This document shows positions 6,649-13,076 of a stretch of 20,279 nt of DNA, one piece after another. The position numbers were made by a program, and so were the translations under genes. Each line of letters begins with the position of its first letter. The first letter of the stretch is position 1. Under the pieces are notes generated by a model. That model saw only the letters and a program-made list of their open reading frames with translations, was not told the DNA's origin and made no database searches. Source of the stretch: Candidatus Bathyarchaeota archaeon (lineage in GTDB: Archaea; Thermoproteota; Bathyarchaeia; TCS64); NCBI GenBank assembly GCA_030593155.1, contig JAUVHT010000001.1:1-20279 (forward strand). Direction: 5' to 3'.

Positions 6649-8115
6649 ATGTCCGAAAAAGGGCGAGATGACGAAGTCGTCGAGATGGGGGAAGGGCCTC
6701 CGCTGAGGCTTGGAAAGTTGCCTAAACCACCCAGGGCGTTCCACATTCTTGGACCGGGCATCATCTTGGCCGCTATGGGCATCGGGATGGGGGAGATGAT
6801 CATGTGGCCCCGTATGGCCCTCATGTGGGGGCCCGGCGTCCTCTGGCTCGCCCTTGTAGGCTTCACCATCCAGTACTTCGTCCAGAAGGAGATGTTCAGA
6901 TGGGTCACGGCCACCGGGGAGAGCTTCTTCCAGGCCACCTCTCGCATCGGCTACAACAAGATCTTCTCCTGGCTCTTCTTCTTCAGCGCCCCCATCATAT
7001 ACTTCTGGCCAGGGTGGATCGGGACCGCCGGGCAGATACTCAGCACAGCAATGGGTGAGCCCTTCGGGGATGCGAGCTGGCAGATCTTCGCGGTCCTGGG
7101 CGTCGCCGCCATCCTCATCCTGCTCACGATCAGCCCGGTGGTCTACGATATCATCGAGAAGGTCATGGCCATTGCGATCATCGTCAGCAGCGTTCTTGTC
7201 ATCATCGTCGCTCTGATGGTCGCCACGCCTGAACGGGTCATAGCCGTCCTGAAGGGCTTCGTAAGCTTCGGATACTGGGTCCCGGAGATGAGCTCGAAGA
7301 TGTTCATGCCCTTCGTCGTGGGCTCCATAGCCTACGCCGGTCCCTCCGGCATGCAGCAGATCTGGTACACCCTCTGGTGCCGGGACAACGGAGTGGGGAT
7401 GGGGAAGTACGTGGGGAGGATCACCGGGCTCTTCGGCAAGGAGGAGACGGTCCCAGAAGCGGGGTACACCTTCGACGCGAAAGATCCTGAAGAATTGGAG
7501 AAATGGCGTGGTTGGAGAAAATATGGCGACTTCGATGCAAGGATTCTATTCTATGCTATGAGCATTATCCTGACCTTTTTCTACGTACTGTTACAGCTGG
7601 GGGCGCTGAGCATCGACCCGAACCTCATCGAGCTGGAGAGGACGGGGAAGTCCCTAGCGATAATCACTGGCATGGGCGAAGTCTTCAGCCAATACCTCGG
7701 TCCCCTCGCCGCAAAGATGTTCTTCCTCGTCGCCTTCGTACAGATATGGAACACGGGCTTCGGCGTATACGACGGCTACGCCCGGGGGCAGGCCGACATC
7801 CTCTACTATAACGTCCCGGCAGCGAGGAAGATCCACCTCAGCAAATGGTACTACATTTTCTTGTATGGTACTCTCATACCCGCCTGTGCCGCCTTCTTCA
7901 TAGCAAAGAAGCCTCTGGTTCTGCTCACGATGGGGACCTGGCTGGCTGCCTTCGCCATGGCCTTCTACTGCCCGCTGTTAGCCTACGTGAACAACAGAAT
8001 CCTGCCCAAAGAGCTAAGGCCAAAATGGTACCAGACCATATGGCTCCTTATCGGGACGGTGTTCTACTGGGGGATGATCCTATACAGTCTCAGCATAGGG
8101 GCCCTTCCGAAATAA
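6649..8115 (+). CDS. Nramp-related membrane transporter lacking canonical metal-site motifs
   Basis: The 488-residue protein has about eleven hydrophobic segments and the GPGxxxAA opening of the Nramp (SLC11) family. A polar N-terminal tail of about 25 residues precedes GPGIILAAMGIGMGEM. Canonical Nramp proteins bind Mn2+/Fe2+ through DPGN in TM1 and MPH in TM6. Here the TM1 position reads GIGMGEM and the TM6 position reads SIAYAGPSGMQQIW, so the D, N and M ligands are absent. The protein therefore looks like a divergent Nramp-related transporter whose substrate is probably not a transition metal, or which binds it differently. A soluble loop of about 50 residues follows TM6 (FGKEETVPEAGYTFDAKDPE). 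It stands alone, divergent from the aminotransferase. The fold assignment is fairly safe; the substrate is unknown. Confidence 0.82.
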   Translation: MSEKGRDDEVVEMGEGPPLRLGKLPKPPRAFHILGPGIILAAMGIGMGEMIMWPRMALMWGPGVLWLALVGFTIQYFVQKEMFRWVTATGESFFQATSRIGYNKIFSWLFFFSAPIIYFWPGWIGTAGQILSTAMGEPFGDASWQIFAVLGVAAILILLTISPVVYDIIEKVMAIAIIVSSVLVIIVALMVATPERVIAVLKGFVSFGYWVPEMSSKMFMPFVVGSIAYAGPSGMQQIWYTLWCRDNGVGMGKYVGRITGLFGKEETVPEAGYTFDAKDPEELEKWRGWRKYGDFDARILFYAMSIILTFFYVLLQLGALSIDPNLIELERTGKSLAIITGMGEVFSQYLGPLAAKMFFLVAFVQIWNTGFGVYDGYARGQADILYYNVPAARKIHLSKWYYIFLYGTLIPACAAFFIAKKPLVLLTMGTWLAAFAMAFYCPLLAYVNNRILPKELRPKWYQTIWLLIGTVFYWGMILYSLSIGALPK

Positions 8116-8361
8116 TGGGCTCCAGAATTCCCTTATTGAATCGAACCAGTTCTATGATCCGACGAAAAAAAAGCCTTTAATACATTCCTCCATTAACTTG
8201 GCCATCGCAAATCCAATAATGGGAAAGTTAAATTATTGACGTGGTTATACACAATGTACCTCCCCCCATTTGACCTGAAACGCTCCATCTTATATTAAAA
8301 GACGAAACACGGATACATCAAATTATTTAGCTTCCTATCACTTCATATTCTGTGAATCACA

Positions 8362-8559
8362 ATGTCAGCAAAGTTGAAGAAGCAGATCTTGGCACACCTC
8401 GCTGAGCAGCCCATGAGCTTGCAGGAAATTTCTGAGACGATGGAGCTAAAGGAGAAGAGAACTTTCAAGCTGCTGAGATCCCTATTCCAGAAAGACCAGA
8501 TCAAAATGGTAAGATCCGAGGATGGCAAGAAGTGCTACGCCCCCATAGATGAGGCATGA
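8362..8559 (+). CDS. Small winged-helix DNA-binding protein
   Basis: The 65-residue protein appears to be a single winged helix-turn-helix domain. Helix 1 is KLKKQILAHLAEQ, helix 2 is SLQEISETM, and the recognition helix is KEKRTFKLLRSLFQKDQ. A wing, IKMVRSEDGKKCYAP, follows. The pattern (short, basic, 'jump-start' HTH then hairpin) resembles stand-alone archaeal MarR/ArsR-like or TrmB-like wHTH domains, but I cannot assign a family. No effector domain is present, so it would act as a small transcription factor or chromatin-associated protein. It starts with ATG behind an AT-rich spacer and lies 195 bases upstream of the inositol-phosphate synthase gene on the same strand, which makes that gene or its own promoter plausible targets. 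That link is inference. Confidence 0.7.
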   Translation: MSAKLKKQILAHLAEQPMSLQEISETMELKEKRTFKLLRSLFQKDQIKMVRSEDGKKCYAPIDEA

Positions 8560-8644
8560 AAATAGGCATATGTACATGCCACGTTTTGACGCATTTCTTG
8601 GACTTTAGTAGAATAATCTAGAACAACATGTTTATCCACGGAGG

Positions 8645-8661
8645 TTCACCCAAGGGGTGGA
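8645..8661 (+). repeat. Short inverted repeat in the spacer upstream of inositol-phosphate synthase
   Basis: TTCACCC and GGGTGGA flank the loop AAG and can pair over seven positions (one G-T wobble). It lies about 40 bases before the TATA-like box of the synthase gene. It could be an operator half-site pair or an RNA hairpin at the end of the preceding transcript. There is no U-tract, so it does not look like a terminator. Confidence 0.3.
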
Positions 8662-8700
8662 GGATTCATTCTCACCCTGAGATCAATCTAGGCCTTGAAA

Positions 8701-8710
8701 CATATTTAAT
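8701..8710 (+). promoter_or_regulatory. TATA-like box of inositol-1-phosphate synthase gene
   Basis: CATATTTAAT is centred about 50 bases before the TTG start at 8755. This predicts a leader of roughly 25 bases that would include the weak ribosome-binding site GAAGGT at 8743-8748. Confidence 0.45.
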
Positions 8711-8754
8711 AGAACAAAGGACAACCTAACAGAGCGTTCAACGAAGGTATCGAA

Positions 8755-9825
8755 TTGGCCAATATACGGGTCGCCATCGCGGGTCTAGGGGGCTGCGCCT
8801 CAGCCCTCATCCAGGGAGTGGAGTTCTACAGGGACCAGAAGGAGGGGGAGATCCCGGGCCTCATGCACATCAACTTCGGCGGCTACTACATCGAGGACAT
8901 AGAGTTCGTCGCCGCCTTCGAGGTCAACAGCCTCAAGATCGGCAAGGACATCTCCGAGGCTATATTCGCTGATCCCAACCTCTGCGTCAAATTTGCAGAT
9001 GTCCCCCACGCGGGCGTAAAGGTCCTCCCTGGCCCAGTATCGGACGGAGTCGCCCCTCACATGATGGAGCCCTTCCATCTGGACGAAAACCACGAGGCCA
9101 TCGACGTCACTGAAACTTTGAAGGAGTGTGGTGCAGACATGCTGATAAACTACCTCCCCGTGGGCAGCGCCAAGGGCACGGAGATCTATGCCCAGGCCGC
9201 CCTTGACGCCGGTTGTGCCTTTGTGAACTGCATCCCAGAGTTCATCGCCTCGGTCCCCGAGTGGGGCGAAAAATTCCGTAAAACTGGGCTCCCTGTCGCC
9301 GGAGACGATATCAAGAGCCAGGTAGGGGCCACAATCCTCCACAGGGTAATGGCCGAGCTCTTCTACGACAGGGGTGTCCACATTGATTCAACGTACCAGC
9401 TGAACATAGGCGGCAACACCGACTTTCTGAACATGACCGTGGAGAGCCGCCTCAGAACCAAGCGGATCAGCAAGACGGAGGCCGTGACCAGTCTCATCCC
9501 CTACGACGTTCCCACCAGAATAGGCCCCTCCGACTATGTCCCCTTCCTGGAGGATCACAAGATCTGCTATATCAGGGTGAACGGCCAGGGCTTCGGCGAT
9601 CTCCCCATCACCGTCGACGCCAAGCTCGTGGTCAACGACTCACCCAACAGCGCCGGCGTGGTCATCGACGTCATACGGGCCGTTAAACTTGCCCTAGACA
9701 GGGAAGTATCCGGCCCCCTGACGAGCATCTCTTCCTATGCCTTCAAGCATCCCCCTACCCAGGTGAGCGACGACATCGCAAGGAACTGGGTTGAGGACTT
9801 CATCCAAGGGAAAAAGGAGAGATAG
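8755..9825 (+). CDS. ino1: myo-Inositol-1-phosphate synthase
   Basis: The 356-residue protein converts glucose 6-phosphate to L-myo-inositol 1-phosphate with bound NAD. An N-terminal Rossmann fold opens with AIAGLGGCAS (residues 7-16). The catalytic lysine-rich segment is GDDIKSQVGAT (183-193), followed by QLNIGGNTDFLNM (215-227). DSPNSAGVVIDVIRA lies at 295-309. Length fits the compact archaeal/actinobacterial type, shorter than the ~500-residue eukaryotic enzyme. In archaea the product feeds archaetidylinositol lipid headgroups or, in hyperthermophiles, di-myo-inositol phosphate; the downstream gene that would decide between them is not in the window. The start is TTG with a weak upstream GAAGGT. 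It ends in TAG, converging on the broken TFB gene 43 bases away. Coding GC content matches its neighbours. Confidence 0.95.
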   Translation: MANIRVAIAGLGGCASALIQGVEFYRDQKEGEIPGLMHINFGGYYIEDIEFVAAFEVNSLKIGKDISEAIFADPNLCVKFADVPHAGVKVLPGPVSDGVAPHMMEPFHLDENHEAIDVTETLKECGADMLINYLPVGSAKGTEIYAQAALDAGCAFVNCIPEFIASVPEWGEKFRKTGLPVAGDDIKSQVGATILHRVMAELFYDRGVHIDSTYQLNIGGNTDFLNMTVESRLRTKRISKTEAVTSLIPYDVPTRIGPSDYVPFLEDHKICYIRVNGQGFGDLPITVDAKLVVNDSPNSAGVVIDVIRAVKLALDREVSGPLTSISSYAFKHPPTQVSDDIARNWVEDFIQGKKER

Positions 9826-9868
9826 CCACTCTTCTTATTGTCCGGCTCTAGAACGGGAGAAACCGTAG

Positions 9869-10198
9869 TCAGCCAGTTTCTTCCCTATCCCCCAGCGCGC
9901 GCCTGTAGACCCTGGCCTTCTGATCCGGCGCTAGCTTCCTACCGTACACATCCCTGTCGTGCCAGTCGATAGTTGTGGACAGGCCCTTGTCGTTGATGGT
10001 CCACGTGGAGGGCGCCCCAATCCGGGCTCGCTTTTCCCTCTGCTCCTCGTCGAAGGCTCTCTACTCGGGGCCGTACTCGAAAAGCGTCGAGGAGATCACG
10101 AACCCGCAGCTCTCACACACTAGCTTCTCGGCCTCGTAGTCTTTGATTAAATCCTCGTTGCTGCACTCTTGACAGCGTGTAACCTTCTCCGTTTTCAT
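9869..10198 (-). pseudogene. tfb: TFB (TFIIB) remnant: zinc ribbon, amber stop, B-finger/linker, no cyclin-fold core
   Basis: Reading down from ATG 10198, the frame gives MKTEKVTRCQECSNED, then CESCGFVISST and FEYGPE. This is a complete TFB zinc ribbon with cysteines at 9, 12, 28 and 31. Codon 46 (10061-10063) is TAG where the family has Trp (GPEWRAF). In the same frame the sequence continues RAFDEEQREKRARIGAPST, then NDKGLSTTIDWHDRD and YGRKLAPDQKARVYR. That is the B-finger and linker of TFB, ending at TGA 9869. The two cyclin-fold repeats (about 200 residues) that bind TBP and DNA are missing; the convergent synthase gene stands there instead. It lies 13 bases after Gar1, the neighbour with which TFB is commonly paired in archaea, so this looks like the ancestral tfb locus now decayed. 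A translated 45-residue zinc-ribbon peptide remains possible. A functional TFB must be encoded elsewhere. Confidence 0.85.
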
Positions 10199-10211
10199 CA
10201 CGATGGCTTCA

Positions 10212-10457
10212 CTAGCGTTTCTTTTTACCTAGGAAGAGTTCCTCCCCGATGAGTTTCTCAGGGTTTTTCATCCTGGTTTTCACCGCTATGAAGGGGGCTT
10301 CCACGGGGCCGAAGACGTCAAAAACATGGCCTATCTGCTTTCCTCTGGAGTCTGCGATGGCTTCGCCTATCTTTACTTGGTGTTCTGCTCTGAGGATCAG
10401 GTTGCCGCTGCTGCTTGATATATGAGACGATGTACCAACCCGATTCTTAGACTTCAT
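10212..10457 (-). CDS. gar1: H/ACA ribonucleoprotein subunit Gar1
   Basis: The 81-residue protein matches the archaeal Gar1 core, a small beta-barrel that binds Cbf5 in H/ACA RNPs guiding rRNA pseudouridylation. Diagnostic stretches are HISSSSGNLILRAE, IGEAIADSRGKQIGHVFDVF, and GPVEAPFIAVKT, followed by a basic tail ending GKKKR. The ATG at 10457 is chosen because an AAGGGG ribosome-binding site precedes it and conserved sequence starts soon after; an in-frame upstream ATG at 10493 would add 12 unconserved residues. It lies downstream of SRP19 on the same strand with its own TATA-like box in between, and 13 bases upstream of the TFB remnant, consistent with the usual archaeal gar1-tfb pair. 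Confidence 0.9.
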   Translation of the reverse strand: MKSKNRVGTSSHISSSSGNLILRAEHQVKIGEAIADSRGKQIGHVFDVFGPVEAPFIAVKTRMKNPEKLIGEELFLGKKKR

Positions 10458-10497
10458 AGAACCCCTTCGGACTATGGAATGAAAAGTAATCACCCTT

Positions 10498-10508
10498 ATA
10501 ACTATTTA
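10498..10508 (-). promoter_or_regulatory. TATA-like box upstream of gar1
   Basis: Read on the minus strand, TAAATAGTTAT lies about 45 bases before ATG 10457. This predicts a leader of about 20 bases that includes the AAGGGG ribosome-binding site. Confidence 0.45.
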
Positions 10509-10529
10509 TCAGTGCTAGGCAAGTATAAA

Positions 10530-10826
10530 CTAGTTCGAGGCTCTGTTGGCTCGTATCCTGCGAGCCAATTCCTTCAACACTTCAGACTTCGAATCCCTTA
10601 TATCAACCAGCACACACCCCGTCCTCCGCCAGGGGTGTTTGGGAAAAGCCATACCAGACTTCAGGACCGGGTTCAGACCAAGGTCTTCGGCAGCCTTTGA
10701 GATCTCCTCAGATTTAACACCTCGGAGGGCCAGCCTTTTCGAGATCCGTCTCCCATGCCTCCAGGAGTGATCGGTGTCGAAGTACGCAGGCCAGAGAACG
10801 ATTTTATCCTTGATCCTCAACCCCAT
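10530..10826 (-). CDS. srp19: Signal recognition particle protein SRP19
   Basis: This 98-residue basic protein binds SRP RNA helices 6 and 8 and prepares the RNA for SRP54 binding in co-translational targeting. Family signatures are IVLWPAYFDTDHSWRHGRRI near the N-terminus, then EISKAAEDLGL and HPWRRTGCVLVDIR, in the normal order and length. The ATG at 10826 gives MGLRIKDK. An in-frame TTG at 10820 has GAGAGGAG ending 6 bases upstream, an ideal ribosome-binding spacing, and would give MRIKDK as in many homologues, so the true start may be 10820. It lies 57 bases downstream of S8e on the same strand, together forming an information-processing cluster with gar1. Confidence 0.93.
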   Translation of the reverse strand: MGLRIKDKIVLWPAYFDTDHSWRHGRRISKRLALRGVKSEEISKAAEDLGLNPVLKSGMAFPKHPWRRTGCVLVDIRDSKSEVLKELARRIRANRASN

Positions 10827-10883
10827 CTCCTCTCACGTAGATCGGTTTGAATCCTTAAAATGCTAATCGGAAGAGAGTATTTA

Positions 10884-11267
10884 CTATTCTTCGTACACCA
10901 GGGCGTTGAGGACGCCATCCTGGCCTGGCCTCGAGACTATCCTGGCCAACCCCTTCTCAGTACGGATAATCGCGCCCTTGGTGATCACCCCTCTCCTGTT
11001 GTAGTCTATGTTGGCTGGGTTCTCCACCACGTCGAGGATCTCCCGCCGCTCCGTTTGGCCGGTGGAGGGGTCAGAGACATTCACATAATTCTCGGATACG
11101 AGTTTCACTTTCTTGAGGCCACTCCTGCCTGACTCTATCTTTCTCGCGGCCTCGTTGAGGGAGGTTTCCATGGGGGGATTCCCCTGCTCGTGCAGCCTTT
11201 TCGACCTGTAAGCCCTCTTTTTACCGCCAGTCTTTTTCCTCTTCTTCAATCCGCCGTGCCAGGCCAT
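10884..11267 (-). CDS. rps8e: 30S ribosomal protein S8e
   Basis: The 127-residue protein is the archaeal/eukaryotic small-subunit protein S8e. The highly basic N-terminus (WHGGLKKRKKTGGKKRAYRSK) is followed by the S8e core with SDPSTGQTERREILDVVENP, NIDYNRRGVITKGAIIRTEKG and the C-terminal SRPGQDGVLNALVYEE. Length and order match the archaeal family. The ATG start has GAGGATGAT just upstream, and a TATA-like GAGTATTTAC lies about 29 bases before it, so the mRNA could be leaderless. It is divergent from hypE across a 174-base spacer and upstream of srp19 on the same strand. Confidence 0.96.
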   Translation of the reverse strand: MAWHGGLKKRKKTGGKKRAYRSKRLHEQGNPPMETSLNEAARKIESGRSGLKKVKLVSENYVNVSDPSTGQTERREILDVVENPANIDYNRRGVITKGAIIRTEKGLARIVSRPGQDGVLNALVYEE

Positions 11268-11290
11268 CTCATCATCCTCGTGTCATGGGG

Positions 11291-11300
11291 GTAAATACTC
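11291..11300 (-). promoter_or_regulatory. TATA-like box of the S8e gene
   Basis: Minus-strand GAGTATTTAC is centred about 29 bases upstream of the S8e ATG, the spacing for a leaderless or very short leader transcript. Confidence 0.4.
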
Positions 11301-11330
11301 TAATTTCTGTAGCCTTTAGACAGGACAGAG

Positions 11331-11341
11331 GTATAAAAAAA
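11331..11341 (+). promoter_or_regulatory. TATA box of hypE
   Basis: GTATAAAAAAA is a strong TATA-like element. It predicts transcription from about 11360, just before the in-frame GTG at 11370 and about 80 bases before the ATG at 11442. Confidence 0.5.
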
Positions 11342-11441
11342 GTATGGTCTCATCAGAAACGTTGCCCCTGTGGAGGATTTGTACCCAGTCATCCAGATCC
11401 AACTTAAATCCTCCGTTGCCTCAAACAGAGGCGATCAGTAC

Positions 11442-12473
11442 ATGACCTCTGAGAGCGACGATGTGGTGAAGCTGGCCCACGGGGCGGGGGGTTCCGTGAT
11501 GGAAGCTCTCCTGAAAAGGCTATTCATAGGCGGGTTCAGCAGGCGGCAGGCTATGGAAGGCGTTGGCTTAGATGCTCTTGACGATGGGGCCTCCCTCAGA
11601 GTAGGTGGAAGAGAGGTCGTCGTGACCATGGACGGGCATACCGTCGAACCCATTTTCTTCCCAGGGGGAGATCTTGGACGATTAGCGATCTCTGGGGCCA
11701 TCAATGACATCTCGGTCATGGGCGCCCGGCCCATCGCGGTTCTCGACTCCATTGTGGTGGAGGAAGGCTACAGGATAGAGGATCTCCAGCGGCTGGTCGC
11801 ATCTATGGATGCTACGGCGAAAGAGGCTGATGTGGCGGTCATCGGAGGGGACTTCAAGGTGATGCCGAAAGGCCACCTCGACGGGGCGGTGATCGCGACC
11901 TGCGGTATTGGCATTCTTGAGGGGGAGAGGATACTCGACAGCGGCGCCAAACCGGGAGATAAAGTTCTGGTAACCGGCTCGATCGGAGACCACGGTATCG
12001 CCCTGATGTCGGCGAGGGAAGGCCTTTCCTTCGAGACCCAGCTGCAGTCGGATGTCGCACCCATCTGGGCGACGGTGGAAGCCGCATTGGGGGCGGGTGA
12101 CGTCCATGCTATGAAGGATCCCACAAGGGGAGGGCTGTCATCGGCTTTGAACGACATAGCTGCGAAGTCGGGAGCGAGCATCTGGCTAGACCAGGAAAGG
12201 GTGCCCATTAAGGACAGTGTCATGGTGGCCTCGGAGATGTTGGGGCTTGATCCCTTTGAAGTCACGTGCGAGGGGAGGGCGGTGATGTGTGTCGGAGCCT
12301 ACGGAGCAGAGAGTGTCCTCGAGGCCGTAAGGAATACGATGTACGGGGAGGGTGCGGAGATAATAGGGGAGGTACAGGCGAATAGGCCCGGGTATGTCCT
12401 GCTGAGGACATTGATTGGCGGCACACGAGTCCTGCGGAAGCCCCTAGGGGAGCCTATCCCCAGAGTCTGCTAG
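11442..12473 (+). CDS. hypE: [NiFe]-hydrogenase maturation protein HypE
   Basis: HypE works with HypF to make the cyanide ligands of the [NiFe] centre: it carries a thiocarboxamide on its C-terminal cysteine and dehydrates it to thiocyanate using ATP. The 343-residue protein starts with VKLAHGAGGSVMEALLKRLF and has AIRS/PurM-type halves with DGHTVEPIFFPGGDLGRLA, ISGAINDISVMGARP, IGGDFKVMPKG, GDKVLVTGSIGDHGIALMS and MKDPTRGGLSSALNDIA. It ends EPIPRVC, the diagnostic terminal cysteine (C343). ATG 11442 is chosen because homology begins right after it; an in-frame GTG at 11370 nearer the TATA box would add 24 unconserved residues. The 3' end overlaps scpB on the opposite strand by 30 bases. No other hyp or hydrogenase gene is in the window. 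Confidence 0.93.
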   Translation: MTSESDDVVKLAHGAGGSVMEALLKRLFIGGFSRRQAMEGVGLDALDDGASLRVGGREVVVTMDGHTVEPIFFPGGDLGRLAISGAINDISVMGARPIAVLDSIVVEEGYRIEDLQRLVASMDATAKEADVAVIGGDFKVMPKGHLDGAVIATCGIGILEGERILDSGAKPGDKVLVTGSIGDHGIALMSAREGLSFETQLQSDVAPIWATVEAALGAGDVHAMKDPTRGGLSSALNDIAAKSGASIWLDQERVPIKDSVMVASEMLGLDPFEVTCEGRAVMCVGAYGAESVLEAVRNTMYGEGAEIIGEVQANRPGYVLLRTLIGGTRVLRKPLGEPIPRVC

Positions 12474-13076
12474 GGGCCCGCTTGCGAAGGCTATGTCCAG
12501 GACTTCTGTCGTCGCGTTCTTATCCTCGCCGTTGTCCAGCTTGTGTATCTTCAGCTGGTTGAACATCTGCCTGAGCTGGATCTTAGACTTCTGGGGGTCG
12601 TGGCCGAACCCGAAGTAGTCCGAGAAGTAAGCGGTGGTCTCGACGATGCTGCCCCTACCGTTCAGCCTCTCCCGGGTGATGAGGCCCATCTCCTCCATCC
12701 GCCTCAGGTGCGCGTAGACGTGGTTCCCCCTGTCATCGATCACCTGGGACTGCAACACTGGCTGGTGATAGGCGATGTAGGACAGGGTCTTCAGGGGGCC
12801 TATGGTGAGCAGGGGCCTTGTGGTGAACCTCTTCACCGTCGTGTCGTATCTCCGCTTGAGCCTCATGACTGCGCGGTTGCCGGGGAGGATTTTGACCTCC
12901 AGGGCGCTCCGGCGAGCCTCGTACCTGAGGGAAAGCTCCCGAATCAGCCGCAGGATTACCTTGTTGGACTTCGTCCTGACGACTAGTTTGAGGCTCTCCA
13001 TGTTCAGGGGTCGTCCGGCCGAGTAGAGGGCCGCCTCTAGCATCGCCAGACGCTGCATGTTCCTTGGGTCACTCAT
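12444..13076 (-). CDS. scpB: Segregation and condensation protein ScpB
   Basis: The 210-residue protein is the winged-helix kite subunit ScpB of the SMC-ScpAB condensin. It opens with LAMLEAALYSAGRPLNMESL, the standard ScpB start, followed by LRLIRELSLRYE. The second winged helix is LKTLSYIAYHQPVLQSQVID, then VYAHLRRMEEMGLITRERL and GRGSIVETTAYFSDYFG. ScpB dimers bind the ScpA kleisin and shape the SMC ring at chromosome loading sites. Its ATG overlaps the scpA stop by 8 bases, indicating translational coupling. The 3' end overlaps hypE convergently by 30 bases. The C-terminal ~25 residues (after HKLDNGEDKN) look unstructured and unconserved. Confidence 0.92.
   Translation of the reverse strand: MSDPRNMQRLAMLEAALYSAGRPLNMESLKLVVRTKSNKVILRLIRELSLRYEARRSALEVKILPGNRAVMRLKRRYDTTVKRFTTRPLLTIGPLKTLSYIAYHQPVLQSQVIDDRGNHVYAHLRRMEEMGLITRERLNGRGSIVETTAYFSDYFGFGHDPQKSKIQLRQMFNQLKIHKLDNGEDKNATTEVLDIAFASGPLADSGDRLP

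Noticed and set aside
8160..8185. A-rich stretch after the transporter gene as a terminator
   Set aside because: Archaeal termination favours T-runs on the coding strand. This run is A-rich on the coding strand and has no stem, so no terminator is called.
10061..10063. TAG in the TFB remnant as a pyrrolysine codon or programmed read-through
   Set aside because: The family residue is Trp, not a catalytic Pyl site. TAG ends at least six genes in the window, and the TFB core is missing downstream, so read-through would not restore a normal TFB.
10838..10856. tRNA T-arm-like sequence (GGTTTGAATCC) between srp19 and rps8e
   Set aside because: No acceptor stem, anticodon arm or CCA-proximal pairing could be found in the 57-base spacer, which is too short for a tRNA gene.
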